DNA from: Bryobacterales bacterium
GTDB lineage: Bacteria; Acidobacteriota; Terriglobia; Bryobacterales; Bryobacteraceae
Reading direction: 5' to 3'
DNA length: 63,533 nt
NCBI GenBank assembly: GCA_003135055.1
Contig: PLDF01000210.1
Coordinates: 1-63,533 of the forward strand
The notes under the pieces were generated by a model, which was not told where the DNA came from, did not search any database, and worked only from the letters and a program-made list of their open reading frames with translations. Shown here piece by piece: positions 33,326-43,006 of this stretch. Numbering within the stretch: the stretch's first letter is position 1; every line of letters begins with the position of its first letter. Made by a program: the position numbers and the translations under genes.

Positions 33326-34309
33326 CTAATCCCTTGGGGGCTGCAGCGACGCAAAACTGTCGATCCTCTGTATCAACAGCCGCGACGAAGCCATCGTGGG
33401 AAACAGTGTCCAGCGCGCCGTCACCGGCAGCCGGACGCTGCGCGTGGCCGTCCGCACCGTGTACTCGAGCTTCTGTTCCACTAAGTACCTGATTTCTTCG
33501 CGCAGGGTCTCGATTTTGGTCGGCCGGAGCACCAACGCCAGAAGCGACGCGCCCGTCCAACGGAACAGCTGATCGCCGGATGTCAGACCGCGTCCGACGT
33601 ATCCCGAGAAGTAGCGCAGCAGTTGGTCTCCCGCCTCGGAGCCTAGAGCCGCATTGACAGCCTGGAGCCTGTCGATCACCATTATGGCAACGAAAGCCGG
33701 CTGCTCCGACTCGCAGGCGTTGGAAATCAGCTCTACCGCACGGGCGCGGACGGGAAGCCCTGTCAAAGCATCGGTGGATGTATCGGCCTGCACCCGCCCC
33801 AAGTCTTGCTTCAAGCGGTCGACGGCGCCGCTGGACACCACCTTTTGGCGCCCCGCTTCCTTGCGAATCTCGGCAATACAGACGGAAAGCTGCGCCCTGA
33901 TGGCGCGGACATCCTCGACCTGGATTACCGAAGACACCAGGCCCTCGATGCGGCGGAGACTGCTGACATTCTCTTCGCCCGCCTTCGAGATTTCGCCGAT
34001 GGCGGTGGTCAGCATCATCACCATGCCTTGCAACTCGCTGCCACGCACGCGGAGTTGCTGGGCCGTTCGCCGGTTGTACTCTTCCAGCAAGCGGATGGCC
34101 CCTGCCGCCTGCATCGGGGTTTCGGAGCCGGTGGCGCAATCCGCCAGCGCCGCCATGGTCTGTTCCATGCTCTGGCGAAACTGGATGTACTCGTCGGGAT
34201 CGCATCGGATGGCATGATCTCCGATTCCCTGCAATAGAATCTGCGCGGCCCGCAGCATCGAGCCGGCGGCTTCCGGATTGGCGTTGAGCAGTTTCTTAAT
34301 GGAGATCAT
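33326..34309 (-). CDS. Degenerate GGDEF-domain protein
   Basis: A roughly 327-residue protein. The amino-terminal half is helical (MLRAAQILLQGIGDHAIRCD, EEYNRRTAQQLRVRGSELQG). From about residue 180 it follows the GGDEF fold: DALTGLPVRARAVELI, FVAIMVIDRLQAVNAALGSE, GDQLLRYFSGYVGRGLTSGD, QLFRWTGASLLALVLRPTKI. The RxGGDEF signature is replaced by RWTGASLL, so it cannot make c-di-GMP and is probably a regulatory pseudo-domain. It is divergent from the GAF-PAS gene with only 29 bases between start codons, implying shared control. Confidence 0.85.
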   Translation of the reverse strand: MISIKKLLNANPEAAGSMLRAAQILLQGIGDHAIRCDPDEYIQFRQSMEQTMAALADCATGSETPMQAAGAIRLLEEYNRRTAQQLRVRGSELQGMVMMLTTAIGEISKAGEENVSSLRRIEGLVSSVIQVEDVRAIRAQLSVCIAEIRKEAGRQKVVSSGAVDRLKQDLGRVQADTSTDALTGLPVRARAVELISNACESEQPAFVAIMVIDRLQAVNAALGSEAGDQLLRYFSGYVGRGLTSGDQLFRWTGASLLALVLRPTKIETLREEIRYLVEQKLEYTVRTATRSVRLPVTARWTLFPTMASSRLLIQRIDSFASLQPPRD

Positions 34310-34338
34310 GGCGCCGTGGCACATTATTTATCGGCGAA

Positions 34339-35322
34339 ATGGAAGCAACCTTTAGTTTTGACAGTCTGTTTACAAGGTCGCGCCAGACCAGACGATATAA
34401 CAAGTCTGAGGTTATTGGCATGACGGGCGATTATCGCGGATACGAATCCGATTGCGACTACTTCCAAAAGATATTGAGCCAACCGGCGCTGGCCGAAACG
34501 CGAAACCTCGCAGCGTTAGCCCAGCTTGTCTTCCGAACGCCAATCGCGTTTCTTGCCATGCTCGACCATGCCGAACGGATGACGGCCCGCGTTGGCGTTG
34601 GCATGGAATGGTGGAGCGTCATCGAGGGCTTTCCCTTGCACCGCGCCTTCGAAGACGCCCTGATTGCGCCGGATGCCGCGCAGTGGCTGCCCGAGGGCAA
34701 CGCAGGAGGATTGGGATTCTTCGTCGCCACGCCGGTTCGCAGTTGCAACGGGTTGCCACTCGGGTTGCTCATCCTCGCGGACCATGCGCCCAGGCCGGGC
34801 TTCTCGGACGCCGACCGGCAGGCGCTCCGGACTCTCGTCCACGCCTTCACGGCCAATATGGAACTGCGGGCGCTCGCATCCCACGCACTGGAAGGGGAAC
34901 GGCGGTTGCTGGAAACCGAGAAGCGCTTCCGGGCGATGGCGAATTCGGCCCCGGTACTCATCATCTATGGAGGACCGGATGGCGCCCCGATGTTCGTTAA
35001 CAACCGGTGGCTGGAGTTTACGGGCCGGAGCATGCAGGAAGAGATGGGAGACGGCTGGAGCGACTCGATCCATCCCCAACACCGGCAGTCTGTCCGCGAG
35101 GGCTTCGGGCGGGCCTTTGAAGATCGCACTCCTTTTACCTCCGAATACCCCATGCTGCGAAAGGATGGAGAATATCGCTGGATGCGCGCCCGCGGCGAGC
35201 CGCGGTGTTTGGAGAATGGAACGTTCATGGGCTACGTAGGATGCCTCACCGATGTGACCGACTACCATGACGCGGTAATGGAGATCGAGCGGCTCAAGCA
35301 GCTAATGGCGATTCCGGTTTAA
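34339..35322 (+). CDS. GAF-PAS sensor protein without output domain
   Basis: A 327-residue cytoplasmic protein. A GAF-like domain occupies about residues 55-180 (LAALAQLVFRTPIAFLAMLD, FFVATPVRSCNGLPLGLLIL), followed by a short helix and a PAS domain with PAC (FRAMANSAPVLIIYGGPDGA, FVNNRWLEFTGRSMQEEMGD, PMLRKDGEYRWMRARGEPRC, FMGYVGCLTDVTDYHDAVME). The protein ends right after the PAC helix, where kinases or cyclases usually begin, so it lacks an output domain. It probably relays a signal to another protein, for instance the divergently encoded degenerate GGDEF protein. Confidence 0.88.
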   Translation: MEATFSFDSLFTRSRQTRRYNKSEVIGMTGDYRGYESDCDYFQKILSQPALAETRNLAALAQLVFRTPIAFLAMLDHAERMTARVGVGMEWWSVIEGFPLHRAFEDALIAPDAAQWLPEGNAGGLGFFVATPVRSCNGLPLGLLILADHAPRPGFSDADRQALRTLVHAFTANMELRALASHALEGERRLLETEKRFRAMANSAPVLIIYGGPDGAPMFVNNRWLEFTGRSMQEEMGDGWSDSIHPQHRQSVREGFGRAFEDRTPFTSEYPMLRKDGEYRWMRARGEPRCLENGTFMGYVGCLTDVTDYHDAVMEIERLKQLMAIPV

Positions 35323-35480
35323 ACGGCGCTGGGGGGCGTTGGTTGAGCCGGCAGAGTTTGGCGCCGGCTGGGGCTTACCGGGTGCTGTTCAGTTAAGGCG
35401 TCTGAATTCACTGGGGCCGGAGACCGGCCCCGCCTAACTGGGAACCGTCGGGGAGAGACGGTCTCGGCTCAATTGGAAGC

Positions 35481-35528
35481 GCGTTCACACGAGTGTGAAC
35501 GCTGCGCACGCATGAGTGCGTGCGCCAC
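35481..35528. repeat. Double-hairpin repeat, copy D
   Basis: GCGTTCACACGAGTGTGAAC plus GCTGCGCACGCATGAGTGCG then TGCGCCAC. This is the most regular copy, 130 bases 3' of the minus-strand gene ending at 35659. Confidence 0.92.
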
Positions 35529-35658
35529 GGTTTGATCCGTTTCTCGTTTGGGATCACTCTAACGAGCAATAGGTCATTCCTGGTGAGTGCCGTAGTCTGC
35601 GCGTCGCGCTTCGCAGCGATCCGGTGAATTGCGTCCGGCGAGAAGAGGACCGCCTGCA

Positions 35659-37890
35659 CTAATCCGCCAACGGATCGGGTCGAATCTGGAAATGCACCAC
35701 CTTGGCGGTCGTCCCTTTGCCCGTTTCGCTGTGGAAAGGCGTGCGGGTGCCCCAGGTGGTCCAGAGTCCTTTCCCTTTCCAGCCGGCCTTCACGTCGTCG
35801 ATCCGGCCATCCATCCCCTTCGCGAAGAAGCCGAGCGGGTAGGGTACGCGCAGAATAACGAACTTCCCATTCACCAGCGCGATCAGCGAATCCGACGAGT
35901 TACCCGTCACGATGGGCGTGTTCCTGCCCAGTCCCAATGTGTCGAAACTGTCCACCCAGTCGTAATAGTGCGAGTCGGCGCTTCCCGAATCCTTCACGTT
36001 GCTGAAAGCGGGACCGGGCGTTCGATAAAGCGTCCAACCTTCCGGGCAGTGCTGTCCGGTGGCTTCCGGCCCATTGAGCGGACCTTTGCATTTGCGGCGG
36101 TCGAAGCCAGCCAGATGCCCGCTTCCCAGCGCCACCCAGACGACATTGTTCCGATCCACATCCATCCCGCGCGGAGAATAGCCCCACACTTGCGCCTTGG
36201 GGTTGTTCCATGGGACCTCGTAATATTCCGCCAGCGCGGTTTCCGGCGGATTTGGTCCCGGATTCACCCTCACGATTCCGCCCGGGAAGCCCAGCACGCT
36301 GCCCCAGATCATTCCGTTGGCGCCCACCGCGACGGCATAGAAAGCCGCGTTCAGCCGCGTGTCCCGGCTCGGGTCGGCCGTCTTGCCGAGAGCGGACGAC
36401 GTGCCCAGACTTTCCCCGCTCGGCGCCGTCAGGACCTTCTGCTCGGAATCGAGATACGCGTCGCGTTTGCCGTTGCCGTTTGTGTCCAGCACCAACGCCG
36501 TCCAGCCTTGGGATTTTTGCGCATCGTGGGTTTGGTCCCACATCCGCGTATTGAGCCAGCCCACCACGCCACCGCCGCCGCCGCTGCTGGTCCACAGCGT
36601 GTTATTGGCATCTTCCGCGAACACCAGGTGGTGCGTGGCGAAGCAGGTATCGATCATCGCTGTCTGCTTGGTCGCCGGATCGTACACGGCTAACTGCCGC
36701 CCCGAGTTATTCAGCGGAGTGACCTTCGCCGATGCAAGGCTCGATCCCGCCTTACAGAAAGCGGGGTTGTCATTGGCGCGGATTCGGGACGTGTACCACA
36801 ACCTTCCGCGCTCGTCGAACATCGGATTATGAACAGTGGTGTGGCTGTCCCAGATCGCGTCGTCTCCCCAGAACGCAGACGGCTTCAGCGGCGCCGGCTG
36901 CCCTGGAGTGTTCGCGTCGCGGTACGGAATCTTCACCTGGCTGATGGTGTTGCGTACCGGATCGAGCACCGGCAGGTAGTCGCGGCTTTCCTCCGGAGAT
37001 CCGTAGATCAGACCGTTCGCATTCACGCGCGGATTTCGTCTGTCGGTCGCGATCTCATCGTGGAGATAGGCCTTCGGATCGGCCCAGTCCCACTGCGTGA
37101 TCACAACGTTGCGCTCCACGCCTTGGGGGCGCGGAGGCGTCTCCCAGGGAAGTTCGCCGGCCGCAATCCGCGTGGTCCAGGCGCCAAACTCCGCCGTGGC
37201 CCGCTCCGCCCCCAACTGCCCCAAGCCGCCCATCATGGCGTTCCCGGCTTGTCCGGACTGAACACGGCGCAGCCACGCCCGCGCGGGGGAATCGAGGTTA
37301 CGGAATAGCGGCGGTATGGTGCGCGTGTACTCGCTGCCAAGCTGGTGGCACGATTCGCAACTGTCAGTCTTGATCAGGTGTATCCACTGGCCCTGGCTCT
37401 TGACATTCGGCGAAATGCCATTGCCCTTGGGACCGGTGCCCGGAAATTCGTTTTTCTCCGGAATCATCAGCAATGCGTACCAATAATTCGCGGGGTAATA
37501 CTGCGCGGCGGTTTTTCTGTCCGGGGCTACCCCCGGCTTCAGATCGACCAGTGTCCCCGGCGTAGTCTCCACTTTCGGGGAATCCACCAGTCCATAGCCG
37601 CGCGCCCAGACTGTATACTTTGCGCTGGGCAAGTCCGGGACGAGGTAGCGTCCACGATCGTCGGTGACCACCTCCTTGATGTAGCGCGTCGGCAGGTCCG
37701 TTGTTTCCGCGATCACCCAGACACCGGCTTCGGGTCCATTGGCGCTTGAGACCACTCCCCCGATATCGGCGGTTTTGATTTTGACCGCGGCGCTCTTTTG
37801 GGCGTCCAGCGAGCCTCGGGTTGCGATCAGGTAAACGGCGATGCCCAGAGCGGCAGGGCCTCCATAGCGAAGAAATCGTGCGGTCCGCAT
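35659..37890 (-). CDS. Secreted c-haem protein with regulatory domain and NHL-like propeller
   Basis: A 743-residue protein starting at 37890, after a GGAGG site. A signal/anchor (GGPAALGIAVYLIAT) is followed by a carboxypeptidase-regulatory-like domain (IGGVVSSANGPEAGVWVIAE, GRYLVPDLPSAKYTVWARGY), a c-type haem motif CESCHQ at about residue 178, and a long beta-propeller-like part resembling virginiamycin B lyase/NHL proteins (TLWTSSGGGGGVVGWLNTRM, QVWGYSPRGMDVDRNNVVWV). Such proteins recur in acidobacteria; the substrate is unknown. The double-hairpin copy D lies 3' of the gene. Confidence 0.85.
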   Translation of the reverse strand: MRTARFLRYGGPAALGIAVYLIATRGSLDAQKSAAVKIKTADIGGVVSSANGPEAGVWVIAETTDLPTRYIKEVVTDDRGRYLVPDLPSAKYTVWARGYGLVDSPKVETTPGTLVDLKPGVAPDRKTAAQYYPANYWYALLMIPEKNEFPGTGPKGNGISPNVKSQGQWIHLIKTDSCESCHQLGSEYTRTIPPLFRNLDSPARAWLRRVQSGQAGNAMMGGLGQLGAERATAEFGAWTTRIAAGELPWETPPRPQGVERNVVITQWDWADPKAYLHDEIATDRRNPRVNANGLIYGSPEESRDYLPVLDPVRNTISQVKIPYRDANTPGQPAPLKPSAFWGDDAIWDSHTTVHNPMFDERGRLWYTSRIRANDNPAFCKAGSSLASAKVTPLNNSGRQLAVYDPATKQTAMIDTCFATHHLVFAEDANNTLWTSSGGGGGVVGWLNTRMWDQTHDAQKSQGWTALVLDTNGNGKRDAYLDSEQKVLTAPSGESLGTSSALGKTADPSRDTRLNAAFYAVAVGANGMIWGSVLGFPGGIVRVNPGPNPPETALAEYYEVPWNNPKAQVWGYSPRGMDVDRNNVVWVALGSGHLAGFDRRKCKGPLNGPEATGQHCPEGWTLYRTPGPAFSNVKDSGSADSHYYDWVDSFDTLGLGRNTPIVTGNSSDSLIALVNGKFVILRVPYPLGFFAKGMDGRIDDVKAGWKGKGLWTTWGTRTPFHSETGKGTTAKVVHFQIRPDPLAD

Positions 37891-38098
37891 ATCATTCCTC
37901 CTCATGCTCGTCATACGCCGTCGACGCTGAAGCGCCCGCGATTCTATCCTGGACGGAAGTATATACCCGAACGCCAACTGTCCGGGGACCCTATGTAACG
38001 GCGCCGGCATTCGGAGTAGCGCCCAACGGTAGCCGGACAGCTACCGATAACAACAATTGCCGCGATAGCGCGCCAGGCGATACGAGCCTGTACAGGAT

Positions 38099-39016
38099 TC
38101 AACTGACACTGACGGCCGCGGCGGACATTCCGATGTTTGCGGCGAATGCCACGTTCTCGTCGATGTTGATGGTGAAGCCGCCGAAGGTCTTTGCCTGGTT
38201 CAAGGCGCCCTGCCAGATTGTCGCAAACGGAATACCGGAGTCGGTGGGATGGCTGACGCCAGGCGTAAAATTGCTGCCGCTTCCCGTCACCCAAAAGGAG
38301 ATATCCGCGCTTGCCTGCGCTGTCTCAGCTTTGAGTTCAGCTGCATTCTTCCTGTGGCAATAGATGCCGGGCAGGTAGTCCTTCGCGGCAAACTCGCTCA
38401 GCCATGCATTCACATAATCGATCATGCTGGCGGGAATCCGGTCCATCGGTTCCACGTCCAGATACGCCACGCTGCCGGCAGGGAAACCTTCGGACTGCAT
38501 CTTCGCCAAAGCGTCCGCGCCGTGCTGGTGGCCGCCGGCGGCATCGGGGGACACGCTCGATCCGGGACCTTGCGACTGACGTCCCACGTAGACGACCACC
38601 GTGTCCCATCCCATGTTTAACAGCTCTTGGCGCTTGCCCATCCAGGACGCATTGGGATGAGCGGGAGCTGCCAGATAATACCCGACGAAGCCGTACGGCG
38701 AGAATTGCTTCCACGCCTGCATCTTCGCGTCGCCGGGATAAAACGCCGTATCGAAACCGGTGCGAATTCCGCCGGTTTCCGCAGGCGGTCCGGGGGCCGC
38801 CGCTTTAGCGATCAGACTCGCCCAGGTTGCCGGGCCGGCGACGCCATCCACTGCCAAGGGAGTTCCCGATGCGTCCACATTTTGGGCCTGAAAAGCTTTC
38901 ACGGCAGCGCGTGTTTCGGGACCGAGGATGCCGTCTGCCGAAACGTCGAAGCCGAGGTCCCCGAGGCGCTGCTGAACTTCTTTCACGTCGTCGGGATCTT
39001 GGATGGGAAACTGCAT
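38099..39016 (-). CDS. Peptidoglycan-binding DUF1906 glycosidase-like protein
   Basis: A 305-residue protein. The first domain (about residues 5-68) is a PG_binding_1 repeat: DPDDVKEVQQRLGDLGFDVS, ADGILGPETRAAVKAFQAQN, VDGVAGPATW. The second matches DUF1906 (Rv2525c-like) glycoside-hydrolase-like TIM barrels: GFDTAFYPGDAKMQAWKQFS, GFVGYYLAAPAHPNASWMGK, VAYLDVEPMDRIPASMIDYV, LPGIYCHRK. No signal peptide is evident. It probably acts on cell-wall polymers. I place the start near 39016, the first ATG, because the upstream GTG extension is unlike the family. Confidence 0.82.
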   Translation of the reverse strand: MQFPIQDPDDVKEVQQRLGDLGFDVSADGILGPETRAAVKAFQAQNVDASGTPLAVDGVAGPATWASLIAKAAAPGPPAETGGIRTGFDTAFYPGDAKMQAWKQFSPYGFVGYYLAAPAHPNASWMGKRQELLNMGWDTVVVYVGRQSQGPGSSVSPDAAGGHQHGADALAKMQSEGFPAGSVAYLDVEPMDRIPASMIDYVNAWLSEFAAKDYLPGIYCHRKNAAELKAETAQASADISFWVTGSGSNFTPGVSHPTDSGIPFATIWQGALNQAKTFGGFTINIDENVAFAANIGMSAAAVSVS

Positions 39017-39337
39017 TAGATTGTGCCCTCCTTTGTCTGCGTTCTTGACCAGCGCACGCGCTCGCGCGATCGCCGCGAAGCACTCGCCCGGCAGCTTACC
39101 CACGCTATCACAAACCGCCCCACACCGCGGAGCGTTACGGCGCTTGGCTCTTTGTCGACTGCGTGTGTCCGCGGATAGTTACGGAGCCGCGACCGTCAGT
39201 ACCTTGGTAGTTGTGTTTTGCTCAGTCCGGGCAAGATCCACCAGTTTCATCATCGACATGACGAGAAAAGGATACGAGAAATGCTGGTCCTGACGCTACA
39301 CACCGGCCGCATTCTTCTTGGTCCCGGCTTGTCCGGG

Positions 39338-39392
39338 TTAGGGAGCGGGATTTCGCGGCCGAGCGAGGAAATCCCGAAAGCGTTTAAGCACA
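39338..39392. repeat. Inverted repeat arm (partner at 46283-46335)
   Basis: AGGGAGCGGGATTTCGCGGC then CGAGCGAGGAAATCCCGAAA then GCGTTTAAGC is the reverse complement, with few mismatches, of 46283-46335. A second shared block, GTCGACTGCGTGTGTCCGCG with GGAGCCGCGACCGTCAG (39157-39201), matches 46355-46399 in direct orientation. Confidence 0.8.
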
Positions 39393-39409
39393 CCCGCCCA
39401 TCTCGCCCT

Positions 39410-39982
39410 ATGCCGCTCCATTTCGACCCGCGCGGCGGCGGCACGGCTGCCACGGCTATACTCTATTGACATTCTCAATAATAATCGCCTCGAGTTAAAT
39501 GAAGCCGAGCAGGAAAATATCGCGCGCGCACAGGATTGGCGCTCAACCGCCGCCGCGATCCGCTGAGCGAGAAATTCGTCAAGGACCTGCACCGGCGGAT
39601 GCTCGGCGAAGTATGGCGCTGGGCCGGGAAGTTCAGGACCAGTGAGCGCAATATCGGAATTGCCTGGTTGGGAGATTGCCGTGGCTCTCCGCCAATTGCT
39701 TGACGACGCCAAAGCGTGGATCGAATTCAGCGCATATCCGCCCGATGAGATCGCGGTGCGTTTCCATCACCGGCTGGTGCAGATTAATGCCTTCCCGAAT
39801 GGGAACGGCCGCCACTCCCGCCTGATGGCCGATCTTCTCGCGATGAGGCTCGGGCGCGATCGGTTTTCGTGGGGGCGGGAGAGTTTGCGCAGTGCCGGCG
39901 CGGTGCGCCAAAGCTATAGCGCCGCCTTGCGGGCCGCCGACAATCATGACTTCGATCCGTTGCTACGTTTGCGCGCGCTTAG
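39410..39982 (+). pseudogene. Fic-family 'mobile mystery protein B' remnant
   Basis: Reading across frames from the ATG at 39410 gives the family in order: MPLHFDP, LNEAEQENIARAQDW, RRRDPLSEKFVKDLHRRMLG, EVWRWAGKFRTSERNIGIAW, WEIAVALRQLLDDAKAW, YPPDEIAVRFHHRLVQINAF, PNGNGRHSRLMADLLAMRLG, PLLRFARA. At least three frame changes are needed, including a TGGT duplication near 39665. The Fic motif HPFxxGNGR is NAFPNGNGR here, so the catalytic His is also lost. Family B proteins pair with an XRE protein A, which I do not see. Confidence 0.8.
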
Positions 39983-40576
39983 ACACGGGCGGCGCCGCGG
40001 GGTACCGGCTGGATGTGAAGATTCTCCGGCCGCCGCATGCCGCGCGCGCCATCGGCATTTTCGGCGTGAATGCCGGCGCGCGGGTGTTGCCGTTGCGGAC
40101 TTCGGCGTCTCCGATCTGCCCCGCGAGTCCGGCCAGGCAGTCAGCAGCGCTTACCGCTATCAAATCAACGGTCGCAAGCGGGTTCATCGGTCCCAATCCT
40201 TCTGTGACCGGGACTCACAGGACCGATTCGTTGTGGACTCGCTTCCCTGAGCCGACTACGCGCACGAATGCTACCGCCCAAAAACCACAATCTCCGGTTC
40301 AGAGCTGTCTGTCTTTGCTAATTTCAAATTAACCTGGGAGCCAGACCTTTCACGAAGCGGAATTAGATTGGCCAGTAGAACCGATAGCTGCCGCTCTTTG
40401 AAGTCAATCTGACGCGTGTGCTTGAGCTTGTCGGGTCTTCTGCGCCGCGAAACTGATGAGACCTTTTCCGGTCACAGCACTTCAAAAATCGCTAACCTCA
40501 TCATTCCAAATTACTTATCAAAATCGCTTCGCAAAATATTACCACCGCCCCTGCTACCCTCAAATAGAGAGGCTTT

Positions 40577-41317
40577 ATGCCAACTCCTAAACAAAAAGCA
40601 GCCAGCCGCGCCAACCCGCTAACATCCGCCGATCCTCCCACCCCCGCCGCCGCATCCCCCTCCAGCGCTGTGAAGCAAGGCGTTGATGCCATTAGCCATA
40701 TCATGTTCACCGAATCCGCCGGCGATCTCGCCCAACTCTCCGCCGAATATCACCAGCGGCACAGCCCCGCCAACTCCGCCGAGCATTTCATCGTCGATAC
40801 CCTCATCAGCAATGAATGGCGCCGCCGCCGGCTGCGCTGCGTCGAAGCCGACCTTCGGGTGGTCGCCACCAACCTCGTCCCCGATACGTTCCCCGATAAA
40901 CAACCCGGGGACGACGAGCCGGCCGGATCACGCGATGCCATCGTAAACGCCACCGGCCCCTTTAGGCGCCTCCAACGGGTGGTCAATTCCTACGAGCGCA
41001 ACTATCGCCGCGCCCTCAAAGAGCTGCAAGGCATCGAAGTGGCGCGGGGCCATGCCCTGCGCACCCCGCAATCCGAACAATTCAAACCCGATTCCACGTT
41101 CTCAGCTTCGTTTTGCAACCCATCGCAAACCCCGCCTCCCGCAGCCCCAAGACCGGCGCCCGCCCCGCCGTCTGACGGCCTCGACACCCCCGCAAACCCT
41201 GCCGAACCCCAGCCATTCGCCCCGGATCGCGGCCCAACCCCGCCGCCAATAGCATGTAAACCCTCTCCACCCGATTCTCTGGCGCCGCCGAAACCGAGCG
41301 GGCGCGGCTCCGCCTGA
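40577..41317 (+). CDS. Hypothetical proline-rich protein
   Basis: A 246-residue protein. It starts with a basic QKAASRANPLTSADPPTP segment reminiscent of acidobacterial proteins that begin with an AANRANAQKSTGPRT block, has a helical middle (SAEHFIVDTLISNEWRRRRL, RRLQRVVNSYERNYRRALKE) and a long Pro/Ala-rich tail (about residues 175-246). The family is often present in many copies per genome; function unknown. The coding strand is supported by composition and by similarity to that family layout. It precedes nadE by 54 bases on the same strand. Confidence 0.7.
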   Translation: MPTPKQKAASRANPLTSADPPTPAAASPSSAVKQGVDAISHIMFTESAGDLAQLSAEYHQRHSPANSAEHFIVDTLISNEWRRRRLRCVEADLRVVATNLVPDTFPDKQPGDDEPAGSRDAIVNATGPFRRLQRVVNSYERNYRRALKELQGIEVARGHALRTPQSEQFKPDSTFSASFCNPSQTPPPAAPRPAPAPPSDGLDTPANPAEPQPFAPDRGPTPPPIACKPSPPDSLAPPKPSGRGSA

Positions 41318-41371
41318 TGTTATACTGGCCAATCGGGTTGTTTACCCTATCAGCTCAAGCAGGTACGCTCT

Positions 41372-43006
41372 TTGCGCATTGCTCTTCTCCAGATCAATCC
41401 CACGGCGGGCGATCTTTCGGGAAACTCGTCGTTGATCGTCCGCGGCGTCCGCGCCGCCCAGTCGCAAGGCGCGGAGCTTGTGGTCACGCCAGAGCTGGCG
41501 TTGATGGGCTATCTCCCCCGCGATCTGCTGATGAGCAAGGGCTTCGTACAGCGCAGTTGCCGGATGTTGATCGGCATCGCGGAGGAGCTTCGGGACGCTC
41601 CCGCGTTGCTGGTAGGGGTGGCCACCCCCAATCCCGCCGAGATGGGACGGCCGCTTTTCAACAGCGCCGTTCTGCTGAAGGATGGCGCGGTTGGCGGCGC
41701 ATTCCACAAAACGCTGCTGCCCACCTACGACGTTTTCGATGAGGACCGCTACTTCGAGCCGGCGCAGGGGCTCCAGATTCTCGAATGGAACGGCCGCCGC
41801 CTGGGCATCAGCATCTGCGAAGACGTCTGGAACGATCGCGATTTCTGGCAGCGCAGGCGCTATCACGAAGATCCCGTCGAAGCTCTGGCCCAGGCGGGCG
41901 TCGATGCCATTCTCAACCTTTCGGCATCTCCGTTCACGGCCGGTAAGCAGCCCATGCGCGAAGAGATGCTGGGGCACATGGCGCGCCGGCATCGCATTCC
42001 ATTGGCTTACGTCAATCAGGTGGGCGGCAATGACGATCTGATCTTCGATGGCCGCAGTTGCGCCTTCGACGCCGAAGGGCGCATGTTCGCCCGCGCCAGG
42101 GGTTTTGAAGAAGACATCCTCATGTTGGACCTGCCCGCCGGAACCGGCGTGATCGCGCAAGACGATTTCGAGCCGGAGGCTGAAATCTGGAACGCGCTCG
42201 TCCTGGGCGTTCGCGATTACGTCAGAAAGACGCGCTTCCGCCAGGTGCTGCTCGGGCTTTCCGGCGGCGTCGATTCGGCCTTGACCGCCGCCATCGCCGC
42301 CGATGCCGTGGGACCTGAAAACGTGCTCGGCGTGATGATGCCTTCCATTTATTCCAGCCCCGGCAGCGTCGGCGACTCCGTGGAGCTGGCCCGAAGCCTC
42401 GGCATCCGGACGATCGCGCTGCCCATCGCCGATATCATGGAAACCTACGGCGCCGTTCTCAAGGGGGCGTTTCAGGGTTTGCCGCAAGACGTAACGGAAG
42501 AAAACATCCAGTCCCGCATCCGCGGCAATCTGCTGATGGCATTGTCCAATAAGTACGGCTCTATGTTGTTGACCACCGGAAACAAATCGGAGATGTCGGT
42601 CGGCTACTGCACGCTGTACGGCGATATGAACGGGGGCCTCGCCGTCATCGCGGATCTGCCGAAGATGATGGTGTATCGCGTATCGCGCTGGCGGAACCGC
42701 CGCGGCGCCGTGATTCCGGAATCCATTCTGACCAAGGCTCCTTCGGCCGAGCTGCGGCCGGACCAGACCGATCAGGACAGCCTGCCTCCCTACGAGCTGC
42801 TTGACGAAATCCTCGAGCGGCACGTCGAGCAATGCCAGTCGGCGGAAGAGATCGTCGCGCAGGGCTTCGATGAGGCAACCGTGCGGAAGGTGTTACGATT
42901 GGTGCGCATCGCGGAGTTTAAGCGCAAGCAGTCCGCCCCGGTTCTAAAGGTTACGTCGCGCGCATTCGGCACAGGTTGGCGGATGCCCATTGTGCGTCAA
43001 GAGTAG
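41372..43006 (+). CDS. nadE: Glutamine-dependent NAD+ synthetase
   Basis: A 544-residue two-domain enzyme that amidates nicotinic acid adenine dinucleotide to NAD+. The amino-terminal nitrilase-type glutaminase has Glu in VVTPELALMGYLPRD (about 41), Lys in FHKTLLPTYDVFDEDRY (about 113) and Cys in RLGISICEDVW (about 149). The synthetase domain has the ATP-binding LLGLSGGVDSALTAAIAADA (about 294-313), TTGNKSEMSVGYCTLYGDMN and the closing VLKVTSRAFGTGWRMPIVRQ. The start is a TTG; no ATG gives the full first strand RIALLQINPTAGDLSGN. A 14-base tandem repeat overlaps its stop codon. Confidence 0.96.
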   Translation: MRIALLQINPTAGDLSGNSSLIVRGVRAAQSQGAELVVTPELALMGYLPRDLLMSKGFVQRSCRMLIGIAEELRDAPALLVGVATPNPAEMGRPLFNSAVLLKDGAVGGAFHKTLLPTYDVFDEDRYFEPAQGLQILEWNGRRLGISICEDVWNDRDFWQRRRYHEDPVEALAQAGVDAILNLSASPFTAGKQPMREEMLGHMARRHRIPLAYVNQVGGNDDLIFDGRSCAFDAEGRMFARARGFEEDILMLDLPAGTGVIAQDDFEPEAEIWNALVLGVRDYVRKTRFRQVLLGLSGGVDSALTAAIAADAVGPENVLGVMMPSIYSSPGSVGDSVELARSLGIRTIALPIADIMETYGAVLKGAFQGLPQDVTEENIQSRIRGNLLMALSNKYGSMLLTTGNKSEMSVGYCTLYGDMNGGLAVIADLPKMMVYRVSRWRNRRGAVIPESILTKAPSAELRPDQTDQDSLPPYELLDEILERHVEQCQSAEEIVAQGFDEATVRKVLRLVRIAEFKRKQSAPVLKVTSRAFGTGWRMPIVRQE

